Assembly (NCBI GenBank): GCA_947588975.1
Contig: CANQAF010000023.1
Location: forward strand, 1 to 18,736
Reading direction: 5' to 3'
Source: an uncultured Bacilli bacterium
GTDB lineage: Bacteria > Bacillota_I > Bacilli_A > RF39 > UBA660
Length of the DNA: 18,736 bases
Below are positions 1 to 7,257 of the stretch, in pieces. Position 1 is the first letter of the stretch. Each line of letters starts with the position of its first letter. The notes below the pieces were generated by a model that was not told the DNA's origin, did not search any database, and saw nothing but the letters and a program-made list of their open reading frames with translations. A program made the position numbers and the translations under genes.

Positions 1-362
1 CCCTCATAAAAATAATGATAATTTTTATTTTGAAATTGTTCCAATACAGCAAGTACAATTTGGTCATTTGATAAATTAGGATTTTCTTTTTTTAATTTTT
101 CTATTCTAGAGGTAATCGTATCATAATTGATTTCATTTTGAATACAATATTGTCTAAGTGACATGCCCTCATACATATATTTTATTCCCGATCCAGAGGA
201 TTCAACTGCCATATCAATGATTTGTTGTTCTGTATATTGACTATATTTTGGATTATTTTTTTTCTTCCATATTTTAGATCTTATTGTTTTTATATTGATT
301 CCATTATCTTTACAATATTTTGATAAAGGAATCCCATTGTAATAATATTTACTCTCCTGCAT
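1..362 (-). CDS. Protein of tandem HTH-like modules (C-terminus beyond window)
   Basis: Open reading frame running off the left edge; 120 complete codons are visible. The ATG at 362 is preceded by GGCGGTGAT, a usable ribosome binding site. The protein is internally repetitive: the pattern Y-x-G-x-x-L-x-x-Y-C-x-x-N-x-I-N-x-x-T-I-x-x-x-I begins near residues 8 and 64, and a third copy begins at residue 119, giving a period of 55-56 residues. Each module looks like a short helix-turn-helix (Y-C-x-x-N-x-I-N followed by T-I) and then a Lys-rich helix. This resembles the small DNA-binding repeats seen near homing endonucleases and phage proteins, but I cannot assign a family. The function is unknown; nucleic-acid binding is an inference. 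Upstream (363-480) is very AT-rich and has no clear -35/-10 pair. Confidence 0.72.
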   Translation of the reverse strand, partial: MQESKYYYNGIPLSKYCKDNGINIKTIRSKIWKKKNNPKYSQYTEQQIIDMAVESSGSGIKYMYEGMSLRQYCIQNEINYDTITSRIEKLKKENPNLSNDQIVLAVLEQFQNKNYHYFYE

Positions 363-521
363 ACTATCACCGCCAAATTGATTACTTTATATTGTACTTT
401 AAATTTTTCATTTTTACTATACTATAGACTAATTTTTTATTTCATAAATTATTTTTTTCTTTATTTTATAAGCTACAAAAGGGTAATCAAAATAATTTTT
501 AAAAATTACTTCAAAAAATGC

Positions 522-550
522 TTGACATTTGAAACATTTTAAGTTAGTAT
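522..550 (+). promoter_or_regulatory. Sigma-A promoter for plus-strand small RNA
   Basis: Perfect -35 TTGACA (522-527), a 17-base spacer and -10 TAGTAT (545-550). It predicts a start near 556-557, right at the base of a strong hairpin. No open reading frame with a ribosome binding site follows, so the promoter most likely drives a non-coding RNA. Confidence 0.65.
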
Positions 551-554
551 AGAA

Positions 555-656
555 AGCACCAATTCGGAAATCCGAGTTGGTGCTAGTATCACACTAGCCA
601 ACCCCTTTTTATTCTTTTATGAAACTGTTCTCAGGGGGACAGTTTCGTTTTTGTTT
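555..656 (+). ncRNA. Putative small RNA 1, ending in a rho-independent terminator
   Basis: About 100 bases downstream of a consensus promoter. Hairpin 1 (555-584) has 13-14 paired bases with one G-U pair. Hairpin 2 (583-597) pairs CTAGT with ACTAG. A pyrimidine-rich single strand (about 598-620) is followed by terminator hairpin 3, where GAAACTGT (621-628) pairs with ACAGTTTC (639-646) and is followed by GTTTTTGTTT. The only ATG in the repeat region opens a 16-codon frame with no ribosome binding site, so I do not call it coding. The single strand plus terminator hairpin is copied, in DNA, inside the convergent RNA 2. I do not recognise an Rfam family. Confidence 0.5.
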
Positions 657-770
657 AAAAAAAAAATAACACCCTAAGGTGCTATATGATTGGTTAGGCC
701 TTTTTATCTTTTATAAAACTGTTTTCGGAAGACAGTTTTCCCTTTATTCTTTTATGCCTGTTCTCATGCC
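603..770. repeat. Three-copy direct repeat shared by the two small RNAs
   Basis: Copy 1 is 603-646, copy 2 is 699-742 and copy 3 is 740-770. All copies read in the same direction on the plus strand. Copies 1 and 2 match through TTTTTAT, CTTTTAT, ACTGTT and GACAGTTT with few differences and the same hairpin. Copies 1 and 3 share the 14-base block TTTATTCTTTTATG and the 9-base block CTGTTCTCA, but copy 3 lacks the second hairpin arm. Spacing is irregular (96 then 41 bases), so this is not a CRISPR array. Confidence 0.7.
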
Positions 771-804
771 ATAAGCAAAGCACTGCAGTCGCCTAACCTA
801 CAAT
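658..804 (-). ncRNA. Putative small RNA 2, convergent with RNA 1
   Basis: A minus-strand unit of about 147 bases with an extended -10 promoter at its 5' end. A long-range closing stem pairs GGTTAGGC near the 5' end (798-791) with GCCTAACC (699-692), extended by GATT/AATC. Inside is a hairpin of AAAACTGT with ACAGTTTT (about 738-715). The 3' end is a canonical terminator: ATAGCACC, loop TTAG, GGTGTTAT (about 684-665), then a run of ten T. There is no plausible reading frame. Two internal segments (742-699 and 770-740) are reverse complements of related sequence in RNA 1, so base pairing in trans is possible. The family is not recognised. Confidence 0.5.
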
Positions 805-807
805 CAC

Positions 808-816
808 AGTATAACA
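808..816 (-). promoter_or_regulatory. Extended -10 promoter for RNA 2
   Basis: On the minus strand the sequence TGTTATACT contains TATACT (813-808) preceded by TGT, an extended -10 element. No good -35 is present; the spacer overlaps the bidirectional terminator at 822-854. The predicted start is near 804. Confidence 0.45.
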
Positions 817-821
817 TATGA

Positions 822-854
822 AAACAAAAAGGAATATAGAAATTCCTTTTTATT
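822..854. terminator. Terminator downstream of PFOR, bidirectional
   Basis: Inverted repeat AAAAAGGAAT / ATTCCTTTTT (826-851) with a short loop. T-rich tails follow on both strands. It lies about 30 bases after the PFOR stop codon. Confidence 0.75.
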
Positions 855-880
855 TTACCCATTTGACACAACTTTACAAA

Positions 881-3800
881 CTATACATTTTGTTCACTTA
901 ACATCTTATAATATGCATATCGTTCCTTCGCATTTTCCTTATTTGCATTTAATAACTCCGTAGCATGTTCTGGATTGATTTTAGAAAGCATTTTATATCG
1001 TGTTTGACTTTGTAAAAATTGGTCATATAAATCAAAGTTAGGTTCTTTGCTATCTAGATAAAATTTCTTGGCTACGGGATCATAATGAAAGATTGGAAAG
1101 TATCCACATTCAGTTGCCAGTTTCTCCATAGAAACACTGTTTTCCATTCCACCATCAATTCCATGAGAAATACATGGTGTATAGGCAATGACAATGGAAG
1201 GCCCATGGTATGCAGCTGCTTCTTTTAGTGTTCTAATCACATGCATCATGTTTGCTCCCAATGATACTGTTGCAATATAAACATGTGGATATGCAAGTAA
1301 CATACGTGCTAAATCTTTTTTGGCATTTTGTTTTCCACTTGTCGCAAACGAAGCAATCGCACCTTTTGGACTTGCTTTTGAGGATTGACCTCCAGTATTT
1401 GAATATACTTGACTATCCAAAACTAAAATATTGACATCATCATTACTAGAAAGTACATGATCTATTCCACCAAAACCGATATCATATGCCCAACCGTCAC
1501 CACCGATTGTCCATATCATTTTTGGTAAGAAATATTCTTGATATGGTTTTAAAGCTTCTGGAATTTCTTTTCCTTCTAGTTCTTTTACAATTTGCGAACA
1601 AGCTTCTTTATCATCCTGACACATAATCCATTTTTTCAAAATTGGATAAGTTGGATGAGATGCATTTGCTTCAATAATTGTTTCCATTTCATGATGAATG
1701 ACTTTATTTCCTAAGAGCATTCCATAACCATATTCAGCATTATCTTCAAACAATGAGCTTGCCCATGGTAAATCATATGGAAAAGATGGCACACTTCCTC
1801 CATAAATAGAAGAACATCCTGTTGCATTCGCAATCATTAATTCATGAGGGAAAAGTTGCGTTAATAATTTTATATAAGCTGTTTCTCCACAACCAGCACA
1901 TGCGCCACAAAAAGCAAACGATGGTTGTTCAAATTGACTTCCAATCACTGTTGTATTTGGTAACACTTTTTTATTCCCTATATGGCTACTTACATAATCA
2001 AAAATTTCTTGTTCTTGATTCAATATTTGTTTTTCTAGTGTTTCAAATATTAAAGCCTTTTCTCCTTTCAAGCCAGGACAAGTATGAATACAAACTCCAC
2101 ATCCAGTACAATTTTTAACCGAAATCGCAACTAAATAGTAATAATCCTTTAAATTAGGATGATGTGGTCTAATACACTTAGACTTCACAATTTCTGGTGC
2201 TGCATCATACTCTTCCTGGCTCAATAGATAAGGACGAATAACACCATGAGGGCAGACAAATGAACACTCATTACATTGAATACATGAATTGTTTAACCAT
2301 TTTGGTACAAATTCACTAATTCCTCTTTCATTTCCAGCGGTTTGTTTGGTAAATGTTCCATCTCTATTTTCTAAGAAAGTAGAAACAGGTAACTCGTAAC
2401 CTTTTCGTTTGCGCATCATTTCATAAAAAGAATTTGCTTGAATTTCAGGAAAAAACATATCTTCTTCTACTTGAATTGGTGTAATCTCACCTTCTACTGC
2501 TTCTAATGCATTTAAGTTAGCCTCTACGATTTCTTTCCCTTTTTTAAAAAATTTATGTTCAATATATTCTTTTAAGAATGTTTTTGCTTGTTCCATAGAA
2601 ACCAAATGTGAAACCGATACAATCGCTAATTCCATAATCATACTAATTTTATTTTTTAATCCATGATTTCTCGCAATTTTTCCTGCATTGATAGTATAAA
2701 TTTGAATTTGTTTTTCTTTTAGATGTTGTAAATTGATAGAACTCATCTTATGCATCAATTGTTCTTGTGATAGACTTGTTTCAATCAAACAGATTCCGTT
2801 TTCTTGAATGGAATCAAATAAATCAAATTCAGATAAGTAACTATCCTTGGTAATCACAATAACACGAGGATGTTCCACATAATATGGTTTACGAATTTTA
2901 TCTTCAGAAAAACGCAAATGTCCAATGGTTACACCACCCGATTTTTTAGAATCATATTCAAAATAACCTTGTACATATTGGTTGGTCGTATTTCCAACCA
3001 TTTGAATTAAAGATTTTCCGGCACTTACCATACCATCGCTACCATAACCATAGATGAGTAATTCATCTGTAGGATCTACTTGAAACAAAGGATCTACTTT
3101 CAAGCTAAGATGCGTGACATCATCTTGGATACCTATTGTAAATGGATGAGTAGGATGATCTAACATTTTATATACTGCTTGAATTTGTGCCGGCGTTGTA
3201 TTTTTACTAGATAAACCATATCTCCCGCCTACAACTGTGGCTTGTTGTCCAAATACACTACATACATCTAAATAAAGAGGTTCTCCAATACTTCCTGCTT
3301 CTTTCGTACGATCTAACACCGCAATTTTAGTAACGGATGCAGGCATTACTTTCTTTAAATATTTCGCACTAAATGGACGATACAAATGAACTTCAACAAG
3401 GCCTACTTCTTCTTCCATGGCATCAATTGTTTCTTTAATCGTATCACAAACAGAACCCATCGCTACAATGACTTTTTTAGCATTTTCACTTCCATAATAA
3501 CAAAATGGTGCATAATTGGTCCCAGCAAGTGCATTAATTTTTTCCATATATTGATTCACAATATCAGGTAATACATCATAATTTAAATTTCGTGACTCCA
3601 TCATTTGAAAATAGATATCATCATTTTGATTGGTTCCTCTTGTGACAGGATGAATCGGTTGTAACGCTTTTTGACGAAAATGATTCAACGCTTCTTGGTT
3701 GATAAGTGGAGCATAATCTTCCTTTTCTAAAACTTCTATTTTTTGAATTTCGTGACTAGTACGGAATCCATCAAAGAAATGTAAAAATGGCATACTGGCT

Positions 3801-4282
3801 TCAATTGCTGAAAGATGAGCAACAGCAGATAAATAAGAAGCATCTTGTACATTAGAAGAAGCAAGCATTGCAAATCCAGTTGCTCTTACCGCATAAATAT
3901 CTTGGTGATCCCCAAAAATGCTTAACGCATGTGTAGATAAAGAACGGGCAGCTACATGCATCACACATGGTAACATTTCGCCTGCCATTTTATACATATT
4001 TGGGATCATCAAAAGTAATCCTTGACTAGCGGTAAAAGTAGTAGCTAAAGTACCTGCTTGTAATGCCCCATGAATCATTCCAGCAGCACCTGCTTCACTT
4101 TGCATTTCAACAACCTTAACAGTTGTTCCAAATAAGTTTGTTACCCCGTGACTACTCCATTCATCGATATGTTCCGCCATTGGACTGGATGGCGTAATTG
4201 GATAAATACCAGATAATTCTGTAAATAAATATGCAGTTCTGCTACATGCTTCATTTCCGTCTACTGTAATTACTTTTTTCAC
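881..4282 (-). CDS. nifJ: Pyruvate:ferredoxin (flavodoxin) oxidoreductase, single-chain
   Basis: Oxidises pyruvate with CoA to acetyl-CoA and CO2, passing electrons to ferredoxin or flavodoxin; the central pyruvate enzyme of anaerobes. The homodimeric one-chain form is seen whole, at about 1,133 residues. The N-terminal pyrimidine-binding part has Y-P-I-T-P-S-S-P-M-A-E. Two 4Fe-4S motifs of the C-x2-C-x2-C-x3-C-P type lie near residues 667-678 and 724-735. The C-terminal thiamine-pyrophosphate part has G-x-G-x-C-x-G-C-G-E and G-D-G-W-A-Y-D-I-G, then S-N-T-G-G-Q-x-S. Start choice: the longer frame opens at GTG 4291, but AGGGAAG sits only two or three bases before it. GTG 4282 has this Shine-Dalgarno eight bases upstream, gives the usual K-K-V-I-T-V-D-G-N N-terminus, and fits a transcript start near 4297. 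It is followed by a terminator and looks monocistronic. Confidence 0.96.
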   Translation of the reverse strand: MKKVITVDGNEACSRTAYLFTELSGIYPITPSSPMAEHIDEWSSHGVTNLFGTTVKVVEMQSEAGAAGMIHGALQAGTLATTFTASQGLLLMIPNMYKMAGEMLPCVMHVAARSLSTHALSIFGDHQDIYAVRATGFAMLASSNVQDASYLSAVAHLSAIEASMPFLHFFDGFRTSHEIQKIEVLEKEDYAPLINQEALNHFRQKALQPIHPVTRGTNQNDDIYFQMMESRNLNYDVLPDIVNQYMEKINALAGTNYAPFCYYGSENAKKVIVAMGSVCDTIKETIDAMEEEVGLVEVHLYRPFSAKYLKKVMPASVTKIAVLDRTKEAGSIGEPLYLDVCSVFGQQATVVGGRYGLSSKNTTPAQIQAVYKMLDHPTHPFTIGIQDDVTHLSLKVDPLFQVDPTDELLIYGYGSDGMVSAGKSLIQMVGNTTNQYVQGYFEYDSKKSGGVTIGHLRFSEDKIRKPYYVEHPRVIVITKDSYLSEFDLFDSIQENGICLIETSLSQEQLMHKMSSINLQHLKEKQIQIYTINAGKIARNHGLKNKISMIMELAIVSVSHLVSMEQAKTFLKEYIEHKFFKKGKEIVEANLNALEAVEGEITPIQVEEDMFFPEIQANSFYEMMRKRKGYELPVSTFLENRDGTFTKQTAGNERGISEFVPKWLNNSCIQCNECSFVCPHGVIRPYLLSQEEYDAAPEIVKSKCIRPHHPNLKDYYYLVAISVKNCTGCGVCIHTCPGLKGEKALIFETLEKQILNQEQEIFDYVSSHIGNKKVLPNTTVIGSQFEQPSFAFCGACAGCGETAYIKLLTQLFPHELMIANATGCSSIYGGSVPSFPYDLPWASSLFEDNAEYGYGMLLGNKVIHHEMETIIEANASHPTYPILKKWIMCQDDKEACSQIVKELEGKEIPEALKPYQEYFLPKMIWTIGGDGWAYDIGFGGIDHVLSSNDDVNILVLDSQVYSNTGGQSSKASPKGAIASFATSGKQNAKKDLARMLLAYPHVYIATVSLGANMMHVIRTLKEAAAYHGPSIVIAYTPCISHGIDGGMENSVSMEKLATECGYFPIFHYDPVAKKFYLDSKEPNFDLYDQFLQSQTRYKMLSKINPEHATELLNANKENAKERYAYYKMLSEQNV

Positions 4283-4303
4283 TCTCGTCACTTCCCTATT
4301 TTC

Positions 4304-4312
4304 ATTATATCA
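4304..4312 (-). promoter_or_regulatory. Extended -10 promoter of PFOR
   Basis: TGATATAAT on the minus strand: perfect TATAAT (4309-4304) with TG one base upstream. The implied start is near 4297, leaving a leader of about 15 bases with the Shine-Dalgarno at its 5' end. A clean -35 at 17 bases is not seen. Confidence 0.6.
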
Positions 4313-4319
4313 TAAAGAT

Positions 4320-4348
4320 AAAAGAAAAAAGACAAGTTTTGTCTTTTT
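4320..4348 (-). terminator. Rubrerythrin terminator
   Basis: Hairpin AAAGACAA / TTGTCTTT (4328-4346) followed on the minus strand by a T-rich tail. It sits directly after the rubrerythrin stop and just upstream of the PFOR -10 element. Confidence 0.75.
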
Positions 4349-4351
4349 GTA

Positions 4352-4891
4352 TTAGTAATTTTCTGATTTTTGTTCAAAATAGCTTTGTGGGTGTGCACAG
4401 ACAGGACATACTTTTGGTGCTTCATCACCAAAATGAATATGACCACAATTACGACAAATCCACATTTTAGGTTGTTCACTTTTAAATACTTTTCCATCTT
4501 CAATATTTTGAAGCAACTTACGATATCTTTCTTCATGTTGTTTTTCAATTTTAGCAACTTCAGTAAATAAGAATGAGATATGTTCAAATCCTTCTTCTTT
4601 TGCTACTTTGGCAAATTCATCATACATTTCTGTCCATTCGTAGTTTTCTCCACTTGCAGCATCTAACAAGTTTTCTTTTGTGCTTGGAACTTCTCCACCA
4701 TGTAATAATTTAAACCACATTTTAGCATGTTCTTTTTCATTTCCAGCGGTTTCTTCAAAAATTGCAGCAATTTGTTCATACCCATCTTTTTTTGCTTTAC
4801 TAGCATAATAAGTATATTTATTTCTTGCTTGGCTTTCTCCTGCAAATGCAGCCATTAAGTTTTGTTCTGTTTTTGAACCTTTTAATTCCAT
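4352..4891 (-). CDS. rbr: Rubrerythrin
   Basis: Non-haem diiron peroxidase that reduces hydrogen peroxide in the cytoplasm of anaerobes, using electrons relayed through its rubredoxin domain. The 179 residues are close to full family length. The N-terminal four-helix ferritin-like domain carries the expected ligands: E19, E52-x-x-H55, and E116-x-x-H119. The C-terminal rubredoxin domain has C146-x2-C149 and C162-x2-C165. ATG 4891 is preceded by AAGGA at seven bases, and the gene has its own consensus promoter and terminator. Its neighbour PFOR is an oxygen-sensitive iron-sulfur enzyme, so the pair fits an anaerobic metabolism and oxidative-stress setting, although they appear to be separate transcripts. 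Confidence 0.96.
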   Translation of the reverse strand: MELKGSKTEQNLMAAFAGESQARNKYTYYASKAKKDGYEQIAAIFEETAGNEKEHAKMWFKLLHGGEVPSTKENLLDAASGENYEWTEMYDEFAKVAKEEGFEHISFLFTEVAKIEKQHEERYRKLLQNIEDGKVFKSEQPKMWICRNCGHIHFGDEAPKVCPVCAHPQSYFEQKSENY

Positions 4892-4923
4892 CTTTGTTCC
4901 TTCTTTCTACTGTTTCTTTTATT

Positions 4924-4952
4924 AGTATAGTGTTTTTTCAAATAATTGTCAA
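4924..4952 (-). promoter_or_regulatory. Strong sigma-A promoter of rubrerythrin
   Basis: Minus-strand TTGACA (4952-4947), exactly 17 bases, then TATACT (4929-4924). This is one of the best promoters in the window and suggests high expression. It lies in the divergent gap with the methyltransferase gene. Confidence 0.8.
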
Positions 4953-5015
4953 TGTAAAAATGTTCATAATATCCTTACCTTTTGCATACATTTTTTTAAA
5001 GAAAAGGAGAAACAT

Positions 5016-5951
5016 ATGAACCAAATTGATCAAAAGTTTTATCATTTTATGCAACAAATAAATTCACAATCAGAAGAAGAAATTTTTAAGCAAACAAAGC
5101 AATCTTTTTTAGCATTAATACCAGAACTTCAAAAAATACTAGAAGATTATTTTGCAAAGTACCCATATTGGGGAAAACTGAATATTGAGCAAGGTGAATA
5201 TGAACATTTCAGGTTAACTGCTCAATTACTTAAAAGCCATTATGAAGAATTAAATTGGCTTTATCAAAATTTAAATGATTATCGATCTAAAAAAGTGCTG
5301 TATTCGGTTTTAAAAAATTGGTATCAATATGACATGACGGTGTTAGAGCCTTGTCAAGAAAAGAATTACGACCATTATTTTGATTTAGATTTATTAGCTT
5401 GTCAAAATGAAATATTTGTGGATCTTGGTGCCTATATAGGCGACACAATTTTAGACTATATTCGTAATTATGGAGAAAATAGTTACCAAAAAATATATGC
5501 ATATGAAATTTCTGAAAATATGTTGGATTATTTAAAACAAAATACAAAACATTTAAACAATATTGAAATTCACAATCAAGCGGTTATGGATCAAAAAGGA
5601 ACATTATATTTAAAAGAAAATACAAGTGACCTATCCGCAAATAGTGTATCAAACAATGGAGATAAACCAATCGATGTTGTTTCTTTAGATGAAGAAATTA
5701 AAGATACCATAACTATCATCAAAATGGACATTGAAGGTAGTGAACAAAAAGCTTTACAAGGCGCTAAAAGACATATTCAAGAAGAACATCCAAAACTTTT
5801 GATTTCTGTCTATCACAACTTAGAAGACATTTGGAAAATACCAAATATGATAGAAGAAATGGCTCAAAATACATATCAATATTATTTAAGATATCATGGT
5901 GGAAATATTTACCCAACAGAAGTTATTTTAATTGCCATACCAAAAAAATAG
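5016..5951 (+). CDS. FkbM-family SAM-dependent methyltransferase
   Basis: A 311-residue cytoplasmic protein. The C-terminal half is a Rossmann-type methyltransferase of the FkbM group: SAM-binding motif V-D-L-G-A-Y-I-G-D-T (about residues 132-141), acidic Y-A-Y-E-I-S at the end of the next strand, a V-V-S-L-D-E segment, then K-M-D-I-E-G-S-E near residue 240, the family hallmark, and a Y-H-N-L-E-D motif. The N-terminal 120 residues are helical and charged, with no recognised domain. FkbM enzymes methylate sugar hydroxyls or other small substrates; the substrate here cannot be inferred because no glycan or secondary-metabolite genes are adjacent. ATG 5016 has AAAGGAG seven bases upstream. It is divergent from rubrerythrin and convergent with ftsW, with which it shares a terminator. 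Confidence 0.85.
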   Translation: MNQIDQKFYHFMQQINSQSEEEIFKQTKQSFLALIPELQKILEDYFAKYPYWGKLNIEQGEYEHFRLTAQLLKSHYEELNWLYQNLNDYRSKKVLYSVLKNWYQYDMTVLEPCQEKNYDHYFDLDLLACQNEIFVDLGAYIGDTILDYIRNYGENSYQKIYAYEISENMLDYLKQNTKHLNNIEIHNQAVMDQKGTLYLKENTSDLSANSVSNNGDKPIDVVSLDEEIKDTITIIKMDIEGSEQKALQGAKRHIQEEHPKLLISVYHNLEDIWKIPNMIEEMAQNTYQYYLRYHGGNIYPTEVILIAIPKK

Positions 5952-5971
5952 ATTAAACATCTATTTTTTGA
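5941..5971. terminator. Bidirectional terminator overlapping two convergent stop codons
   Basis: Perfect 11-base inverted repeat, AAAAAATAGAT (5943-5953) and ATCTATTTTTT (5959-5969), loop TAAAC. The plus-strand TAG (5949-5951) lies in the left arm, and the minus-strand TAA (5955-5953) straddles the arm and loop. Each strand has a T-run, so the element serves both genes. Confidence 0.85.
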
Positions 5972-7116
5972 TTGACTGTCTCAATATGGACACGTTGTAC
6001 CATACCTAGTGCAATAATTAAAGATAAAGTAAATGAACCACCATAGCTTAAAAATGGAAGTGGTACACCCGTTAATGGCATTACACCAAATAAACCACCT
6101 AAATTTACTACAACATGTAAAAATATATAAAGTGCTACCCCGAAACAAATATATCTACCACGTATGGTATTTGTATACATTGCTAATTTTAAAATTCGAT
6201 ATAAAATAATAAGATAGGCAATAAAAATAATCGTTGATTTTAAAAATCCATACTCCTCGGCAATAATAGCAAACACACTATCGGTATGAGATTCTGGAAT
6301 ATAAGAAACTTGCTTACTATTTCCAATTCCTACCCCAAATAATCCCCCATCATTAATAGCAATAAATCCATTGCAAATTTGGTATCCACCGCTTTCATAT
6401 TCCTCACATGGGTTAAAAAAATCTAAACGACTACGTTGTGTGTCTGTTAATAACTGTCCATTTTTCATAATTAACATAGAACTTGCTACAAGTAATAAAA
6501 TGAAACCTAATGTTATAGTTTTAAATTTATCGATTCGTAAAATGGGACTTGCCAAAAACATACCAATAAATAAACTAAACAAAATAATCATAGTACCTAG
6601 ATCACTTTGAAAATAAACGAAAATAGGAAAAATACAACCTACAAATAAAATAATACCAATTAAATCATAGTGATTTTGGTTTGTTGTTCGTAATTTCTTA
6701 TAAAAAGTTTCAAACAAAATGGAAAGGCACATAATCATAGTTGGTTTTGCAAATTCACTCGGTTGAAGAGAAAAAGGACCAATACGAATCCAGTTTAAAG
6801 AACCTTTGTTATAAGTTCCATATAATGATAAGTAAACCATTAATCCAACTACACCTACAAAAGCCAATAAACTTAAAAAACGGTAACGATGAGTTGGTTC
6901 TTTTAATAAAAAGAAAAATACTACAAATCCACCGATTAAAAAGAGTAACTGCTTGTTAAAAAAATCATATAATGATGCATTATATTTTAAAACTGATGCC
7001 TGACTAGAAGCAGTGACAATATTAAGCAATCCAAAAATAAACAACGCCGTTGTTACAAAAAATAAAGGTTTATCCATGTCACGAATCAAATCGCGATATC
7101 TTTTGGGTACATTCAT
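5953..7116 (-). CDS. ftsW: FtsW/RodA/SpoVE-family peptidoglycan glycosyltransferase
   Basis: A SEDS-family lipid II polymerase of the cytoplasmic membrane. The 387 residues contain about ten hydrophobic segments. Family landmarks in order: Q-P-S-E-F-A-K near residue 120; Q-S-D-L-G-T near residue 170; G-G-L-F-G-V-G-I-G-N-S-K-Q; P-E-S-H-T-D-S-V-F-A, whose Asp aligns with the catalytic Asp of the family; and the C-terminal P-L-T-G-V-P-L-P-F-L-S-Y-G-G-S. The G-N-S-K-Q and P-E-S-H-T-D region reads more like FtsW/SpoVE than RodA, but septal, elongation and sporulation paralogues cannot be separated by eye. Two cysteines in the large loop (near residues 235-247) are unusual and might form a disulfide. 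ATG 7116 has AGGTG five bases upstream. It appears monocistronic, with no division-cluster partners nearby. Confidence 0.88.
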   Translation of the reverse strand: MNVPKRYRDLIRDMDKPLFFVTTALFIFGLLNIVTASSQASVLKYNASLYDFFNKQLLFLIGGFVVFFFLLKEPTHRYRFLSLLAFVGVVGLMVYLSLYGTYNKGSLNWIRIGPFSLQPSEFAKPTMIMCLSILFETFYKKLRTTNQNHYDLIGIILFVGCIFPIFVYFQSDLGTMIILFSLFIGMFLASPILRIDKFKTITLGFILLLVASSMLIMKNGQLLTDTQRSRLDFFNPCEEYESGGYQICNGFIAINDGGLFGVGIGNSKQVSYIPESHTDSVFAIIAEEYGFLKSTIIFIAYLIILYRILKLAMYTNTIRGRYICFGVALYIFLHVVVNLGGLFGVMPLTGVPLPFLSYGGSFTLSLIIALGMVQRVHIETVNQKIDV

Positions 7117-7134
7117 ATGATCACCTATATTAAT

Positions 7135-7164
7135 ATCATATCATATTCTAAATTGTTCTTTCAA
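7135..7164 (-). promoter_or_regulatory. Promoter of ftsW
   Basis: Minus-strand TTGAAA (7164-7159), 18-base spacer, TATGAT (7140-7135) with TG one base upstream (extended -10). Confidence 0.55.
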
Positions 7165-7201
7165 TGTTTTCTAAAAAAATCTTCAAACTAGGACTTTTTC
7201 A

Positions 7202-7230
7202 TTAACACATTTATCCAGAAATAATACAAT
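7202..7230 (+). promoter_or_regulatory. Promoter of the yjcZ-like gene; possibly sporulation-type
   Basis: As a sigma-A promoter: TTAACA (7202-7207), 17 bases, TACAAT (7225-7230). The same stretch also contains AACACA and ATACAATA, also found before the coat-like gene at 8534. ATACAATA resembles mother-cell sigma-E/sigma-K -10 sequences. Which factor acts cannot be decided by eye. Confidence 0.5.
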
Positions 7231-7257
7231 ATATTAGACCTAGATAGGAGGGACATT

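Noticed and set aside
620..670. 16-codon reading frame starting at ATG 620 in RNA 1 as a toxin peptide
   Set aside because: No ribosome binding site, no hydrophobic segment, and the frame runs through the terminator hairpin and the A-run.
603..770. Repeat array taken as a CRISPR or type III antitoxin repeat array
   Set aside because: Only three imperfect copies with uneven spacing (96 and 41 bases); no cas or ToxN-like gene adjoins it.
863..890. Plus-strand TTGACA near the PFOR 3' end as a promoter
   Set aside because: The only TATACA-like -10 is 13 bases away, too short, and no plus-strand gene follows.
1252..2118. Antisense reading frames within PFOR (and similar ones in smc and the ABC-F gene)
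   Set aside because: They lack ribosome binding sites and recognisable domains and are shadows of strongly coding minus-strand frames.
4283..4291. GTG 4291 as the PFOR start
   Set aside because: The Shine-Dalgarno is only two to three bases away; GTG 4282 has proper spacing and the typical N-terminus. The difference is three codons.
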